Origin: Methylobacterium durans
Lineage (GTDB): Bacteria; Pseudomonadota; Alphaproteobacteria; Rhizobiales; Beijerinckiaceae
Reading direction: 5' to 3'
Assembly: GCF_003173715.1 (NCBI RefSeq)
Contig: NZ_CP029550.1
Span: forward strand, 3,378,501 to 3,442,500
DNA length: 64,000 bases
The translations under genes and the position numbers were made by a program. Positions 18,918 to 28,994 of this stretch are shown one piece after another. How positions within the stretch are numbered: position 1 is the stretch's first letter; every line of letters begins with the position of its first letter. Below the pieces are notes generated by a model. The model did not search any database, was not told where the DNA came from, and was given only the letters and a program-made list of their open reading frames with translations.

Positions 18918-21634
18918 ATGGACGACTTGCTGCGTGAGTTTCTGACCGAGAGCAGTGAGCATCTCGACACTGTCGACACCGAGCTGGTGCGGTTCGAGCA
19001 GGATCCCAACAATCAGCAGATCCTGCGGAACATCTTCCGGCTCGTGCACACCATCAAGGGGACCTGCGGCTTTCTCGGGCTGCCGCGGCTGGAGGCCCTG
19101 GCCCACGCCGCCGAGACGCTGATGGGCCGCTTCCGCGACGGCCTGCCGGCGACCCAGGCTTCCGTCACTCTCATCCTCTCGACGCTCGATCGGCTCAAGG
19201 CGATCCTCGCCGACCTCGAAGCGACCGGCGCCGAGCCGGCGGGCTCCGACGAGGATTTGATCGGGGCGCTGGAGAAGATGTCCGAGGGCGCCGCCGAGCC
19301 GACGCCCGTGCCCGTAGTGCCGCCCATGCCCGTCGCGCTGCCGGAGCCCGTGTTCCGCGAATTGAAGCCCGGCGAGGTCTCCCTCGACGATCTCGAGGCC
19401 GCCTTCCTGGCCGCCCCCGGGCCCGACGATTTCGCGCCCGAGCCACCCGCTCCGCAACCCGCCGCGGAGGCGCCCGTCGTCCTCGAGGCGCCGGCCGAGC
19501 CGGCTGCTCCCGCGCCCGCCGCAAGCGCGCCCGCTCCTGCCGCGCCCGCCCGGGCAGCCGCTGCCGAGGCGCCCGCCGAGGGCGACGGGGCGGTGAGCAA
19601 GGTGCAGACGATCCGCGTCAACGTCGACACGCTCGAGCACCTGATGACGATGGTCTCGGAGCTGGTGCTGACCCGCAACCAGCTCCTCGAGATCGCCCGC
19701 CGCCACGACGACACCAGCTACAAGGTCCCGCTGCAGCGCCTCAGCCACGTGACGGCCGAGCTGCAGGAAGGCGTCATGAAGACGCGCATGCAGCCGATCG
19801 GCAACGCCTGGCAGAAGCTGCCGCGGGTGGTGCGCGACCTCTCGGCCGAACTCGGCAAGCAGATCGAGCTCGTGATGCAGGGCGCCGAGACGGAACTCGA
19901 CCGTCAGGTGCTGGAGGTCATCAAGGACCCGCTCACCCACATGGTGCGCAACTCCGCCGACCACGGCATCGAGGGGGCCGCCGAGCGCAAGGCCGCCGGC
20001 AAGCCCGCCCGCGGCACCATCCGGCTGGCCGCCTTCCACGAGGGCGGCACCATCACGATCGAGATCTCGGACGACGGCAAGGGGCTCGACCTCTCCGCCA
20101 TCCGCCGCAAGGCGGTCGAGCGCGGCGTCGCCTCCCAGGCCGAGATCGAGAAGATGACCGACGCGCAGGTCGCGAAGTTCATCTTCCACGCCGGCTTCTC
20201 GACGGCCAAGGCCGTCACCTCGGTCTCGGGCCGCGGCGTCGGCATGGACGTCGTCAAGACGAACATCGAGACGATCGGCGGCGTCATCGACATCAACACG
20301 CAGCTCGGCCGCGGCACCACCTTCACGATCAAGATCCCGCTGACGCTGGCCATCGTCGCGGCGCTGATCGTCAAGGCCGGCGAGAACCGCTTCGCGGTGC
20401 CCCAGGTCGCGGTGCTGGAGCTCGTGCGCGTCGACAAGACCACGGGACAGCGCGTCGAGCGCATCAACGGCTCGCCGGTGCTGCGCCTGCGCGAGCGCCT
20501 CCTCCCGATCGTGACGCTGACGGGCCTCCTCGGCCAGAGCGACGGCGCCGACGTCGACACCGGCTTCGTGGTCGTGGCCCAGGTCGGCCGCCAGCGCTTC
20601 GGCATCCTCGTCGACGAGGTCTTCCACACGGAGGAGATCGTCGTGAAGCCGATGTCCTCGAAGCTCCGCCACATCCCGCTCTTTGCCGGCAACACCATCC
20701 TCGGCGACGGCGCCGTGGTGCTCATCGTCGACCCGAACGGCGTCGCCCGGCAGGTCAGCCAGAGCGCGCAGGCCGGCTCGATCCCGGTCGAGTCCGAGGT
20801 CGAGGAGACCGAGGCGGGCGATGCAAAGGCGACGCTCCTCGTCTTCAAGGGCGGCAACAACACCTTCAAGGCGGTGCCGCTCTCCCTCGTCACGCGGCTC
20901 GAGGAGATCGACGCCGCGAAGGTCGAGTGGCTCGGCGGGCGCCCCCTCATCCAGTATCGCGGCCGCCTGATGCCCCTGGTGCCGGCCGACGAGGCGATCA
21001 CGATCCGCTCCGAGGGGACGCAGGCCCTCGTCGTGTTCTCGGACGGCGAGCGGGCGATGGGCCTCGTCGTCGACGAGATCGTCGACATCGTCGAGGAGCG
21101 CCTCGACATCGAGATCACCGCCGAGCGCTCGGACCTGATCGGCTCCGCGGTACTCCGCGGCCGGGCGACCGACATCATCAACATCGCCCACTTCCTGCCG
21201 CTCGCCTACGACGACTGGGCGCGGGGTCCGAAGAAGGCCGAGAAGCGCGGCTCGACCCTGCTCCTCGTCGACGATTCCGCCTTCTTCCGCGACATGCTCA
21301 CCCCGTCCTGAAGGCCGCGGGCTACGCGGTGGTCTCGGTGGAGAGCGCGGAACAGGCGCTCGCCGCGCTCCAGGCCAACGCCCGCATCGACGTCGTCGTC
21401 ACCGACCTCGAGATGCCGGGCCGCAGCGGGTTCGACCTCGTCGCCGCCATGCGCGGGGCCGACCAGCGCCTCGCGGGCCTGCCCGTCATCGCCCTGACGG
21501 GCTCCGTCGGCGCCGACGCGGTGGAGCGCGCCCGCGCACTCGCGATCAGCGACCTCGTCGCCAAGTTCGACCGCTCAGGGCTGATCGCGGCGCTCGCCGA
21601 GGTCGGCACGGTCACCCTCGCGCAGGCTGCCTGA
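18918..21634 (+). CDS. cheA: Hybrid chemotaxis histidine kinase CheA, with apparent frameshift
   Basis: Central kinase of the chemotaxis operon. The Hpt domain carries the phosphorylated His in RLVHTIKGTCGF (H44). A long Ala/Pro-rich linker replaces a classical P2 domain. Next come the dimerisation helices, the N box DPLTHMVRNSADHGIE, G1 ISDDGKGLD, G2 GRGVGMDVVKT, a CheW-like domain and a second CheW-like segment. A receiver domain ends the protein (VDDSAFFRDML, then phospho-acceptor Asp in VVVTDLEMPGRSG). The frame breaks near 21303-21307, where a stop codon follows LTPS but LKAAGYAVVSVESAEQAL continues in another frame. One missing base in the ACCCCG region would restore a 905-residue product. 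Start chosen at the ATG before DDLLREFL. Confidence 0.92.
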
Positions 21635-21656
21635 GCCCGCTTCCCGGAGTACGATC

Positions 21657-22145
21657 ATGATGCAGGCCGCCAACACCAACGCCGCGGAAGCCGGCGCCAC
21701 CACCGAGTTCGTCACGGTCTTCGTCGGCGAGACCATGTTCGGGCTCGCCATCAACCGGGTGCACGACGTCTTCATCCCGGCGGGCGTCACGCCGGTGCCG
21801 CTCTCGCCGCCGGAGATCGTCGGCCTCCTCAACCTGCGCGGGCGCGTCGTCACCGCCGTCTGCCTGCGCCGCCGCCTCGGCCTGTCGCCGGCCGACACCG
21901 AGGGCAACACGATGGCGATCGGCCTGGAGCAGGGGGGCGAGACCTTCGCCCTCGTGGTCGACGGCGTCGGCGAGGTGCTGAAGCTCGGGGCCGATACCCA
22001 CGAATCGGTGCCGATCAACCTCGACGCCCGCTGGCGCGACCTGGCGCTGGGCGTCCACCGCCTCGACGGGCGCCTGCTCGTGATCCTCGACGTCGACGCG
22101 CTCCTCGCCTTCGGCGGCGAGCGGCGCGGCTCCGTCGCCGCCTGA
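21657..22145 (+). CDS. cheW: Chemotaxis coupling protein CheW
   Basis: Adaptor linking chemoreceptors to CheA at the receptor array. The 162-residue product has the CheW-like SH3-pair fold signature: FVTVFVGETMFGLAINRVHDVF, VPLSPPEIVGLLNLRGRVVTAV and LVVDGVGEVLKL. The start is one of two adjacent ATGs (21657 or 21660). It follows the CheA reading frame by 22 bases and precedes cheY by 25, which indicates one operon. The polar N-terminal tail of about 15 residues is not part of the domain. Confidence 0.93.
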   Translation: MMQAANTNAAEAGATTEFVTVFVGETMFGLAINRVHDVFIPAGVTPVPLSPPEIVGLLNLRGRVVTAVCLRRRLGLSPADTEGNTMAIGLEQGGETFALVVDGVGEVLKLGADTHESVPINLDARWRDLALGVHRLDGRLLVILDVDALLAFGGERRGSVAA

Positions 22146-22170
22146 TCGATCGGACAGCGTGAGGAGTACC

Positions 22171-22551
22171 ATGAAGACCTGCCTCATCGTCGACGATTCC
22201 GCCGTGATCCGGAAGGTCGCCCGCCGCATCGTCGAGACGATCGGCCTCCGGGTGATCGAGGCCGAAGACGGAGCCAAGGCCCTCGCCCACTGCACAGAGG
22301 CGATGCCGGACGCGATCCTCCTCGACTGGAACATGCCGAACATGGACGGCTACGCGTTCCTGCGCGCCCTGCGGCAGGAGCCGGGCGGAACGGCGCCGAA
22401 GGTGCTGTTCTGCACGACGGAGAACGACGTCGGCGCCATCGCCCGCGCGCTCCACGCGGGCGCCGACGAGTACATCATGAAGCCCTTCGACCGGGACATC
22501 CTGACGGCGAAGCTGGAACAGGTCGGCCTCGCGGAGGCGAAGGCGGCCTGA
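22171..22551 (+). CDS. cheY: Chemotaxis response regulator CheY
   Basis: Single-domain receiver of 126 residues that carries phosphate from CheA to the flagellar switch. All receiver positions are present: the acidic pair in IVDDSAV (D8, D9), the phospho-acceptor D52 in LLDWNMPNMDG, the Thr in FCTTEND, and the Lys in YIMKPFD. The ATG at 22171 is preceded by a GAGGAG ribosome binding site; an upstream in-frame codon at 22159 is less likely. No output domain follows, so it acts by protein contact. Confidence 0.94.
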   Translation: MKTCLIVDDSAVIRKVARRIVETIGLRVIEAEDGAKALAHCTEAMPDAILLDWNMPNMDGYAFLRALRQEPGGTAPKVLFCTTENDVGAIARALHAGADEYIMKPFDRDILTAKLEQVGLAEAKAA

Positions 22552-22619
22552 GCCTGCAACGCGGGGGCGGGCACGCCCCCGGCACCGACCCCGTGACGCG
22601 TATTCGAGGCGTAACCCCC

Positions 22620-23782
22620 ATGCTGGCAGCCACCGCCACCCACCCGCCCGCGCCGGGGGGAACGCCGCGCCGGGCCGGATCAAGGTTCTCATCGCCGACG
22701 ACTCGGCCGTGGTGCGCGGGCTCGTCGCCCGCTGGATCGGGGAGGCGGGCTTCACCGTGGTCGGCACCGCCGCCAACGGCCGCATCGCCCTGGAGATGAT
22801 GGCCCGCCACGACCCCGACGTCGTGCTCCTCGATATCGACATGCCGGAACTCGACGGCACCCAGGCGCTGCCGCTGCTGCTCGCCCGGAGCCCCGGCCTC
22901 CAGGTCGTGATGATGTCGACGCTGACGACCCGCAACGCCGACATCTCCCTGAAATGCCTCGCGCTCGGCGCCGTCGACTACCTCGCCAAGCCCGAGAGCA
23001 ACCGCGGCGTCACCACCTCGGACGCGTTCCGCATCGAGCTGATCGAGCGCGTGCGCGTGTTCGGCGCCGCCCGGGCCCGCCGCCGCGGCCCCGCGCCGGC
23101 CGCGCTGCCGGGCGCCCCCGCCGCGCCGGCGCCGCTGCCGCCGCGGCCCGCCGCGCCGATCGCGCTGCGCCCGAGGATGCGGGTCGCCGGGCCGCCGAAG
23201 GCCTTCCTGATCGGCTCCTCCACGGGCGGCCCCCGCGCCGTCGGCGAGGTTCTGGAGAAGATCGGCGCCGCCACGCTGCGCCGCCTGCCCGTCCTCATCG
23301 TGCAGCACATGCCGCCGGTCTTCACCGCGGTCTTCGCCGAGCATCTCGGGGCCCGGGTCGGGCTGCCCGCGGCCGAGGGCAAGGCCGACGAGCCGCTCCA
23401 GCCCGGCCGCATCTACGTGGCGCCGGGCGGGCGCCACATGCGCCTCCACGGCGGAGGAGGCCGAGAACCGGTGATCCGCCTCGACGACGGGCCACCCGTG
23501 AATTTCTGCCGCCCGGCGGTCGACGTGCTGTTCCAGGACGCCGCCGCCCTGTTCGGCGCGGCAACCCTCTCGGTGATCCTCACCGGCATGGGCTCGGACG
23601 GAACGAACGGCGCCCGCAGCCTCGTCGAGGCCGGCGGCGCGGTGCTCGCGCAGGACGAGGCGACCAGCACCGTCTGGGGCATGCCGGGCAGCGTCGCCAA
23701 GGCCGGGCTCGCCCAGGCCGTGCTGCCGCTCGGCGAACTCGGACCGGCGCTCCGCAACCTGATCACGGGGCAGGGCGCATGA
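22620..23782 (+). CDS. cheB: Chemoreceptor glutamate methylesterase CheB, with apparent frameshift
   Basis: Demethylates receptor glutamates for adaptation. The receiver domain (IKVLIADDSAVVRGL, phospho-Asp in LLDIDMPELDG) is joined by an Ala/Pro-rich linker to a methylesterase domain. There the catalytic Ser is in LIGSSTGGPRA, the His in VQHMPPVFTAVFAEHL and the Asp in LTGMGSDGTNGARS. The N-terminus starts at the ATG 22620 (MLAATATHPPAPGG), but the frame shifts in the G6 run 22655-22660; one extra G would join it to NAAPGRIKVLIADD. Repaired length 387 residues. Its stop overlaps the cheR start by ATGA. Confidence 0.9.
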
Positions 23783-24645
23783 CCGAGCTCGAGTTCGACT
23801 TCCTGCGCGCCTACCTCAAGCAGCGCTCCGGCCTCGCGCTCACGGCCGAGAAGCGCTACCTCGTCGAGAGCCGCCTCGGCCCGGTCTGCCGCCGCTTCGG
23901 CCTCGCGACGCTCCGCGACCTCGTCGGCGCCCTCAAGATCTCCCGCGACACCGCGATCGAGCGCGCCGTCGTCGAGGCGATGACGACGAACGAGACCTTC
24001 TTCTTCCGCGACCGGGTGCCCTTCGACCTGTTCCGGGACACGCTGCTGCCCGGGGCGCTGACCCGCCGCGCCGCGCAGCGCCGCCTGCGGATCTGGTGCG
24101 CCGCCTCCTCGACCGGCCAGGAGCCCTATTCCCTCGCGATCCTGCTGCAGGAGGCGGCCCCCCGCCTCCAGGGCTGGCAGGTGGAGATCGTGGCGACGGA
24201 CCTCTCCACCGAGGTGATCGAGAAGGCGAAGCTCGGCCTCTACAGCCATTTCGAGGTGCAGCGCGGCCTGCCCGTGCAGATGCTGCTCAAGTACTTCACG
24301 CAGGTCGGCGAGCAGTGGCACATCGCGCCGACCATCCGCAGCATGGTCGATTACCGGCCCCTCAACCTGCTGAACCCCTTCGACACGCTCGGCCAGTTCG
24401 ACATCATCTACTGCCGCAACGTGCTGATCTACTTCGACGCGCCGACCAAGGCCGACGTGCTCGGCCGGCTCGCCGGGTGCCTCGCGCCGGACGGGGCGCT
24501 GCTCCTCGGGGCCGCCGAGACCGTGATCGGCCTCACCGACCGCCTCGCCCCGAACCCTGAGCACCGGGGCCTCTACGGTCACCCGCCGGGCGCCCGCACC
24601 GTCGAGGCGGCCCCGCGGCCCCTGCGCTTCGCCGGCCTGCGCTGA
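23779..24645 (+). CDS. cheR: Chemoreceptor methyltransferase CheR
   Basis: Methylates receptor glutamates using S-adenosylmethionine. The 288-residue product has the N-terminal helical domain (LKQRSGLALTAEKRYLVESRL), the substrate-linked MTTNETFFFRD stretch, the SAM motif WCAASSTGQEPYSLA, ATDLSTEVIEKAK and the conserved FDIIYCRNVLIYF. Start and previous stop overlap as ATGA, indicating translational coupling to cheB. It is the last recognisable gene of the che operon; no cheD is present before the next, unrelated gene. Confidence 0.95.
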   Translation: MTELEFDFLRAYLKQRSGLALTAEKRYLVESRLGPVCRRFGLATLRDLVGALKISRDTAIERAVVEAMTTNETFFFRDRVPFDLFRDTLLPGALTRRAAQRRLRIWCAASSTGQEPYSLAILLQEAAPRLQGWQVEIVATDLSTEVIEKAKLGLYSHFEVQRGLPVQMLLKYFTQVGEQWHIAPTIRSMVDYRPLNLLNPFDTLGQFDIIYCRNVLIYFDAPTKADVLGRLAGCLAPDGALLLGAAETVIGLTDRLAPNPEHRGLYGHPPGARTVEAAPRPLRFAGLR

Positions 24646-24758
24646 GGGCAGGGGAGGGCGGCGCCCTCCGCGCCCTCGAGGCCGCCCGGCCCCGCTGGCG
24701 GCCCGACCGATCCTCCCTAACTGGCGCCTCACCGGGGCGGCAGACGGAAGGATCGGAC

Positions 24759-25819
24759 ATGACGGGCAGCGCACTGATCGTGGGGGCGAGCGGCATCGTC
24801 GGCAGCGCCACCGCCGAGCTGATGGTCGCGCAGGGCTGGCAGGTCGCGGGGCTCGCCCGCAACCCGGGCAATCAGCCCGGCGTCACGCCGGTCGCGGCCG
24901 ATCTCCAGGACCCAGAATCGCTCCGCGCCGCGCTCGCAGACCAGCGCCCAAGCCACCTCGTGCTGGCGACCTGGGCCGCCGGCCGACCGAATCCGAGATG
25001 ATCGCGATCAACGCCGCGATGGTGCGAAACGTGATCGCTGCCGTGAGGCCCGCCGGCACGATCCGGCACGTCGCCCTCGTCACCGGGCTCAAGCACTATC
25101 TCGGGCCGTTCGAGGCCTACGGGCAGGGCCGCGTGCCCGAGACCCCCTTCCGCGAGGAGCAGGGCCGGCTCGACATCGACAACTTCTACTACGCGCAGGA
25201 GGACGAGGTCTTCGCCGCCGCTTCCCGCGACAAATTCAACTGGAGCGTGCATCGGCCCCACACCATCATCGGCAAGGCGGTCGGCAACGCCATGAACATG
25301 GGGACCACGCTCGCCATCTACGCCACGCTCTGCCGGGAGACCGGCCGCCCCTTCCGATTCCCGGGCTCGGCCGCCCAGTGGAACGGCCTGACCGACATGA
25401 CGGACGCCCGGATCCTCGCCCGCCACATCCTCTGGGCCTCGACCTCCCCTCAGGCCGGGAACGAGGCCTTCAACGTCGTGAACGGCGACGTCTTCCGCTG
25501 GAGCTGGATGTGGGGCCGCCTCGCGAACTGGTTCGGCATCGAGGCCGAGCCCTTCGACGGCACGGTCCGGCCGTTGGAGGCGCAGATGGCGGACGACGCG
25601 TCCCTCTGGGCGGAGATCGCGGCCCGCCACGGGCTCGCGGAGCCCGACCTCGCCCGCCTCGCCTCGGCCTGGCACACGGACGCCGATCTCGGCCGCCCGA
25701 TCGAAGTCGTCACCGACATGAGCAAGAGCCGCCGCCGCGGCTTCCTCGACTACCAAGCGACCGACGACGCCTTCTTCGACCTGTTCGCCCGGCTGAAGGC
25801 CGACCGGCTGATCCCGTAG
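24759..25819 (+). CDS. SDR family oxidoreductase, PRISE type, with apparent frameshift
   Basis: NAD(P)-dependent reductase of the extended short-chain family, resembling the PRISE branch (progesterone 5-beta-reductase/iridoid synthase-like). The Rossmann start is ALIVGASGIVGSATAELM. Characteristic downstream blocks are VTGLKHYLGPFEAYG, DNFYYAQEDEVF (with the family's Tyr) and WSVHRPHTIIGKAVGNAMN. The first frame ends after LVLATWAAGRPNPR at 25001 and homology resumes as TESEMIAINAAMVRNVI in another frame. One missing base near 24975-24982 would restore a 353-residue protein. The substrate is unknown. Confidence 0.8.
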
Positions 25820-25847
25820 GCGGACCGGGTGCGCCCAAAAACGAAAA

Positions 25848-25867
25848 GGCCCCGCCGAGGCGGGGCC
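25848..25867 (-). terminator. Rho-independent terminator of ctrA
   Basis: 8-bp GC stem (25848-25855 pairing with 25860-25867) with loop CGAG. On the minus strand it is followed by TTTTCGTTTTT, so it is a strong intrinsic terminator for ctrA. The plus-strand SDR gene converges on it and may also use the hairpin. Confidence 0.85.
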
Positions 25868-25902
25868 GTTCGCGAGGGGAGGGGGCTTGCGGCCTTCCCG
25901 GA

Positions 25903-26604
25903 TCAGACCGCGATCCGCTCCTCGCCGTCGACGGGCTCGCGCAGCACGTAGCCGCGGCCCCAGACCGTCTCGATGTAGTTCTTGCCCTGGCTGGCGTTGG
26001 CGAGCTTCTTGCGCAGCTTGCAGATGAAGACGTCGATGATCTTCAGCTCGGGCTCGTCCATGCCGCCGTAGAGGTGGTTGAGGAACATCTCCTTCGTCAG
26101 CGTCGTGCCCTTCCGGAGCGAGAGGAGTTCCAGCATCTGGTACTCCTTGCCGGTGAGGTGCACCCGCGAGCCGGAGACCTCGACGGTCTTCTGGTCGAGG
26201 TTGACGATGAGGTCGCCCGTCGTGATGACCGATTGGGCGTGGCCCTTCGAGCGGCGCACGATCGCGTGGATGCGGGCGACGAGCTCGTCCTTGTGGAAGG
26301 GCTTGGTCAGATAGTCGTCGGCGCCGAAGCCGAGGCCCTTCACCTTGTCCTCGATGCCGGCCATGCCGGAGAGAATCAGGATCGGGGTCTTCACCTTCGC
26401 GACGCGAAGGGAGCGGAGCACCTCGTAGCCCGACATGTCGGGCAGGTTCAGGTCGAGGAGGATGATGTCGTAATCGTAGAGCTTGCCGAGATCGACGCCC
26501 TCCTCACCGAGATCGGTGGTGTAGGTGTTGAAGTTCTCGGACTTGAGCATCAGCTCGATGCTCTGCGCCGTGGCGCTGTCGTCCTCGATCAGAAGTACCC
26601 GCAT
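25903..26604 (-). CDS. ctrA: Cell-cycle response regulator CtrA
   Basis: Master transcription factor of alphaproteobacterial cell cycle and motility, phosphorylated through CckA-ChpT. The 233-residue product is nearly colinear with Caulobacter CtrA. The receiver domain starts [20 protein letters not shown] and has D51 in [11 protein letters not shown] and Lys in LTKPFHKDE. The OmpR-type winged helix contains [40 protein letters not shown] and the ending [11 protein letters not shown]. The start at 26604 is the conserved N-terminus; the frame upstream to 26658 is discarded. A strong terminator follows. TTAA elements in the upstream gap could allow autoregulation. Confidence 0.96.
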   Translation of the reverse strand: MRVLLIEDDSATAQSIELMLKSENFNTYTTDLGEEGVDLGKLYDYDIILLDLNLPDMSGYEVLRSLRVAKVKTPILILSGMAGIEDKVKGLGFGADDYLTKPFHKDELVARIHAIVRRSKGHAQSVITTGDLIVNLDQKTVEVSGSRVHLTGKEYQMLELLSLRKGTTLTKEMFLNHLYGGMDEPELKIIDVFICKLRKKLANASQGKNYIETVWGRGYVLREPVDGEERIAV

Positions 26605-27024
26605 CGTCGGTCCCCAGCCCAGCGCGGCCGTCTCAGCGTCCGGACGCGTCCCCGCCATACGCCCGCCACCGGCCTGTGGACGGACGCTCCTTCGTCATTG
26701 ACGTGAAACGCTATGCGTTAATCGTTAACAAACCCTGATTCCGGCTTGCAAGCACTCGTTGAGTGAGCGCGATTCTCGGATCGCGAGGCTGTTGACGGTC
26801 TGTTCTCATTCATACCGTCGCAAGCCTCGCTCACCACATCCGCGACCCTCGCCAAGTGCCTGTGCCTCCACGGGTTCCGGTGGCCTGTGGCTCCTCTGCC
26901 ACGCCCGCCGCACTTGTCGGAACGGCTCGACGAATCGATCCGCTCCGGCGCCTGCCCGAACCCGCTGTCGGCGCGATGGGGCAGTGTTAAGGAGGGAGGT
27001 AAATGAAACGTTGAAAGGGGGCCG
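26605..27024. promoter_or_regulatory. Divergent ctrA/fliI intergenic region with TTAA elements
   Basis: About 420 bases without a gene between divergent ctrA and fliI. At 26716-26727 the sequence GTTAATCGTTAAC contains two TTAA half-sites 3 bases apart (full CtrA boxes have 7), so it is only a weak candidate operator. No sigma consensus was certain. A purine-rich stretch at 26990-27001 lies near the fliI leader. Confidence 0.35.
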
Positions 27025-28383
27025 ATGGCGGACGATCTTCACCGCCCGGTGCGGGTGTCCCTCGGCTCGGCACGCGCAGCGCTTGAACGCGTCGAAACTC
27101 TCGAAACTTACGGTCGTGTGGTGGCGATCCGGGGCCTCCTCGTGGAGGTGGCGGGGCCGGTGGCGGCGATGCGACTCGGCGGGCGACTCGACATCGAGGG
27201 GGCGGGCCGCGCGGGTTTGGTCCCCTGCGAGATCATCGGCTTCCAGGGGGATCGGGCGCTCGCCATGCCCTTCGGCACGCTGGAGGGCGTGCGCCGGGGC
27301 TGCCCGGCCTATGTCCGCGACGAGGCGGCGGGCGCGATCCGGCCGTCGCCGGCCTGGCTCGGCCGGGTGATCGACGCGCTGGGCCGGCCCGTCGACGGGC
27401 TCGGGGCTCTGCCCTCGGGCCCCGAGATCTACCCGCTCCGCGCCGATCCGCCGCCCGCCCACGCAAGGCGCCGGGTCGGGCAGCCGCTCGATCTCGGGAT
27501 CCGCTGCATCAACACCTTCCTGACGATGTGCGCCGGCCAGCGCATGGGCATCTTCGCGGGATCGGGCGTCGGCAAGTCGGTGCTGCTCTCGATGCTCGCC
27601 CGCTACACGGCGGCCGACGTCGCCGTGATCGGCCTCGTCGGCGAGCGCGGCCGCGAGGTGCAGGAATTCCTGCAGGACGATCTCGGGGCGGCGGGCCTCG
27701 CCCGCTCGGTCGTGGTGGTAGCGACCTCCGACGAGCCCGCCCTGATGCGCCGGAACGCGGCCTACGTGACCCTGAGCGTCGCCGAGCATTTCCGCGATCA
27801 GGGCGCCAAGGTGCTGTGCATGATCGACTCGATCACCCGCTTCGCCATGGCCCAGCGCGACATCGGCCTCGCCGCGGGCGAGCCGCCGACCGCCAAGGGC
27901 TACACGCCGACCGTGTTCAGCGAATTGCCGCGCCTCCTCGAACGCGCCGGCCCCGGCGTGGGGGAGGGGACGATCTCGGCGCTCTTCACCGTCCTCGTCG
28001 AGGGCGACGACCACAACGAGCCGGTGGCCGACGCCGTGCGGGGCATCCTCGATGGCCACATCGTCATGGAGCGCGGCATCGCCGAGCGGGGCCGCTACCC
28101 CGCCATCAACGTGCTGCGCTCCGTCTCCCGCACGATGCCCCGCTCCTGCGACCCGGCCTACCTGCCAGTGGTGCGGCGCGCCCGGCGCGTGCTCTCGACC
28201 TTCGCCGACATGGAGGAGCTGATCCGCCTCGGCGCCTACCGCGCGGGATCCTCCCAGGAGGTCGACGAGGCGGTGGCGCTGATGCCGGATCTTGAGGCTT
28301 TTCTGGGGCAGGGTAAGGAAGAAGCAACCTCCATCGGCGAGGGTTACGCACGGCTCGCCCAGATCGTGGGGAGCCCAGGGTGA
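27025..28383 (+). CDS. fliI: Flagellar export ATPase FliI
   Basis: ATPase of the flagellar type III export gate on the cytoplasmic side of the basal body; it energises delivery of export substrates. The 452-residue protein has the Walker A motif GSGVGKS at about residues 179-185 (in [19 protein letters not shown]), [14 protein letters not shown], the Walker B region [27 protein letters not shown], and the [27 protein letters not shown] signature of the F1/V1/FliI family. The start follows an AAAGGGGG ribosome binding site. fliJ lies 57 bases downstream. Confidence 0.96.
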   Translation: MADDLHRPVRVSLGSARAALERVETLETYGRVVAIRGLLVEVAGPVAAMRLGGRLDIEGAGRAGLVPCEIIGFQGDRALAMPFGTLEGVRRGCPAYVRDEAAGAIRPSPAWLGRVIDALGRPVDGLGALPSGPEIYPLRADPPPAHARRRVGQPLDLGIRCINTFLTMCAGQRMGIFAGSGVGKSVLLSMLARYTAADVAVIGLVGERGREVQEFLQDDLGAAGLARSVVVVATSDEPALMRRNAAYVTLSVAEHFRDQGAKVLCMIDSITRFAMAQRDIGLAAGEPPTAKGYTPTVFSELPRLLERAGPGVGEGTISALFTVLVEGDDHNEPVADAVRGILDGHIVMERGIAERGRYPAINVLRSVSRTMPRSCDPAYLPVVRRARRVLSTFADMEELIRLGAYRAGSSQEVDEAVALMPDLEAFLGQGKEEATSIGEGYARLAQIVGSPG

Positions 28384-28440
28384 CTCCGTCGGTGCTCGTG
28401 TTCCGGCGGAGCATGAGCGTTGCGTGGAGTGAGCGTTCCC

Positions 28441-28848
28441 ATGAAATCGCGTGACACGCTGATCCGGCTGCGTCGGTTCCAGGTCGACGAGAAGCGTCGC
28501 CGCGTGACGCAGATCGAGATGATGATGGCCGACTTCCTGCGCATGGCCGCCGAGCTCGACCGCGAGGTCGCGCAGGAGGAGGGCCGCGCCGGCATCACCG
28601 ACCCCGCTCACTTCGCCTACCCGACCTACGCCCGCGCCGCTGCCGGCCGCCGGGACAACATGCGCCAATCGGCTGCGGCGCTCGAAGGCCAGCTCGACGA
28701 GGCCAAGGCCGAGCTCGGCGAGGCGTTCGAGGACCTGAAGAAGGTCGAGATCCTGGAAGACCGCGAGCGCAGCGCCGAGCGCGCGGCGGAAGCCCTGCGC
28801 GACCAGGCGGCGATGGACGGCATCGGCCTCTCGCGGGCCCGCGCCTGA
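28441..28848 (+). CDS. fliJ: Flagellar export chaperone FliJ
   Basis: Small coiled-coil partner of FliI, expected length about 135-150 residues. The 135-residue product is almost entirely helical and charged. It has the family N-terminus MKSRDTLIRLRRFQVDEKRRRV and heptad repeats over residues 10-120. The ATG at 28441 is favoured over 28420 because it begins the conserved segment. Placement directly after fliI on the same strand supports the assignment more than sequence does, since FliJ is weakly conserved. Confidence 0.85.
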   Translation: MKSRDTLIRLRRFQVDEKRRRVTQIEMMMADFLRMAAELDREVAQEEGRAGITDPAHFAYPTYARAAAGRRDNMRQSAAALEGQLDEAKAELGEAFEDLKKVEILEDRERSAERAAEALRDQAAMDGIGLSRARA

Positions 28849-28994
28849 CCCGCTGACGGACCGCCCACCCAAAGTCGGCACGAAACCGTCATGATCCGGT
28901 GACATCACGGCCGGAGAGGCCGTGGCGGCCCGCTTGCGATGCGCGCGTTCCTGGCGCATCAGAGGCCGTCCTCGCGAGGGTGCATCCCGGTTCC

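Noticed and set aside
18867..21191. 774-residue minus-strand frame opposite cheA
   Set aside because: Low-complexity Asp/Leu/Val/Arg composition typical of shadow frames; cheA on the plus strand has all kinase motifs.
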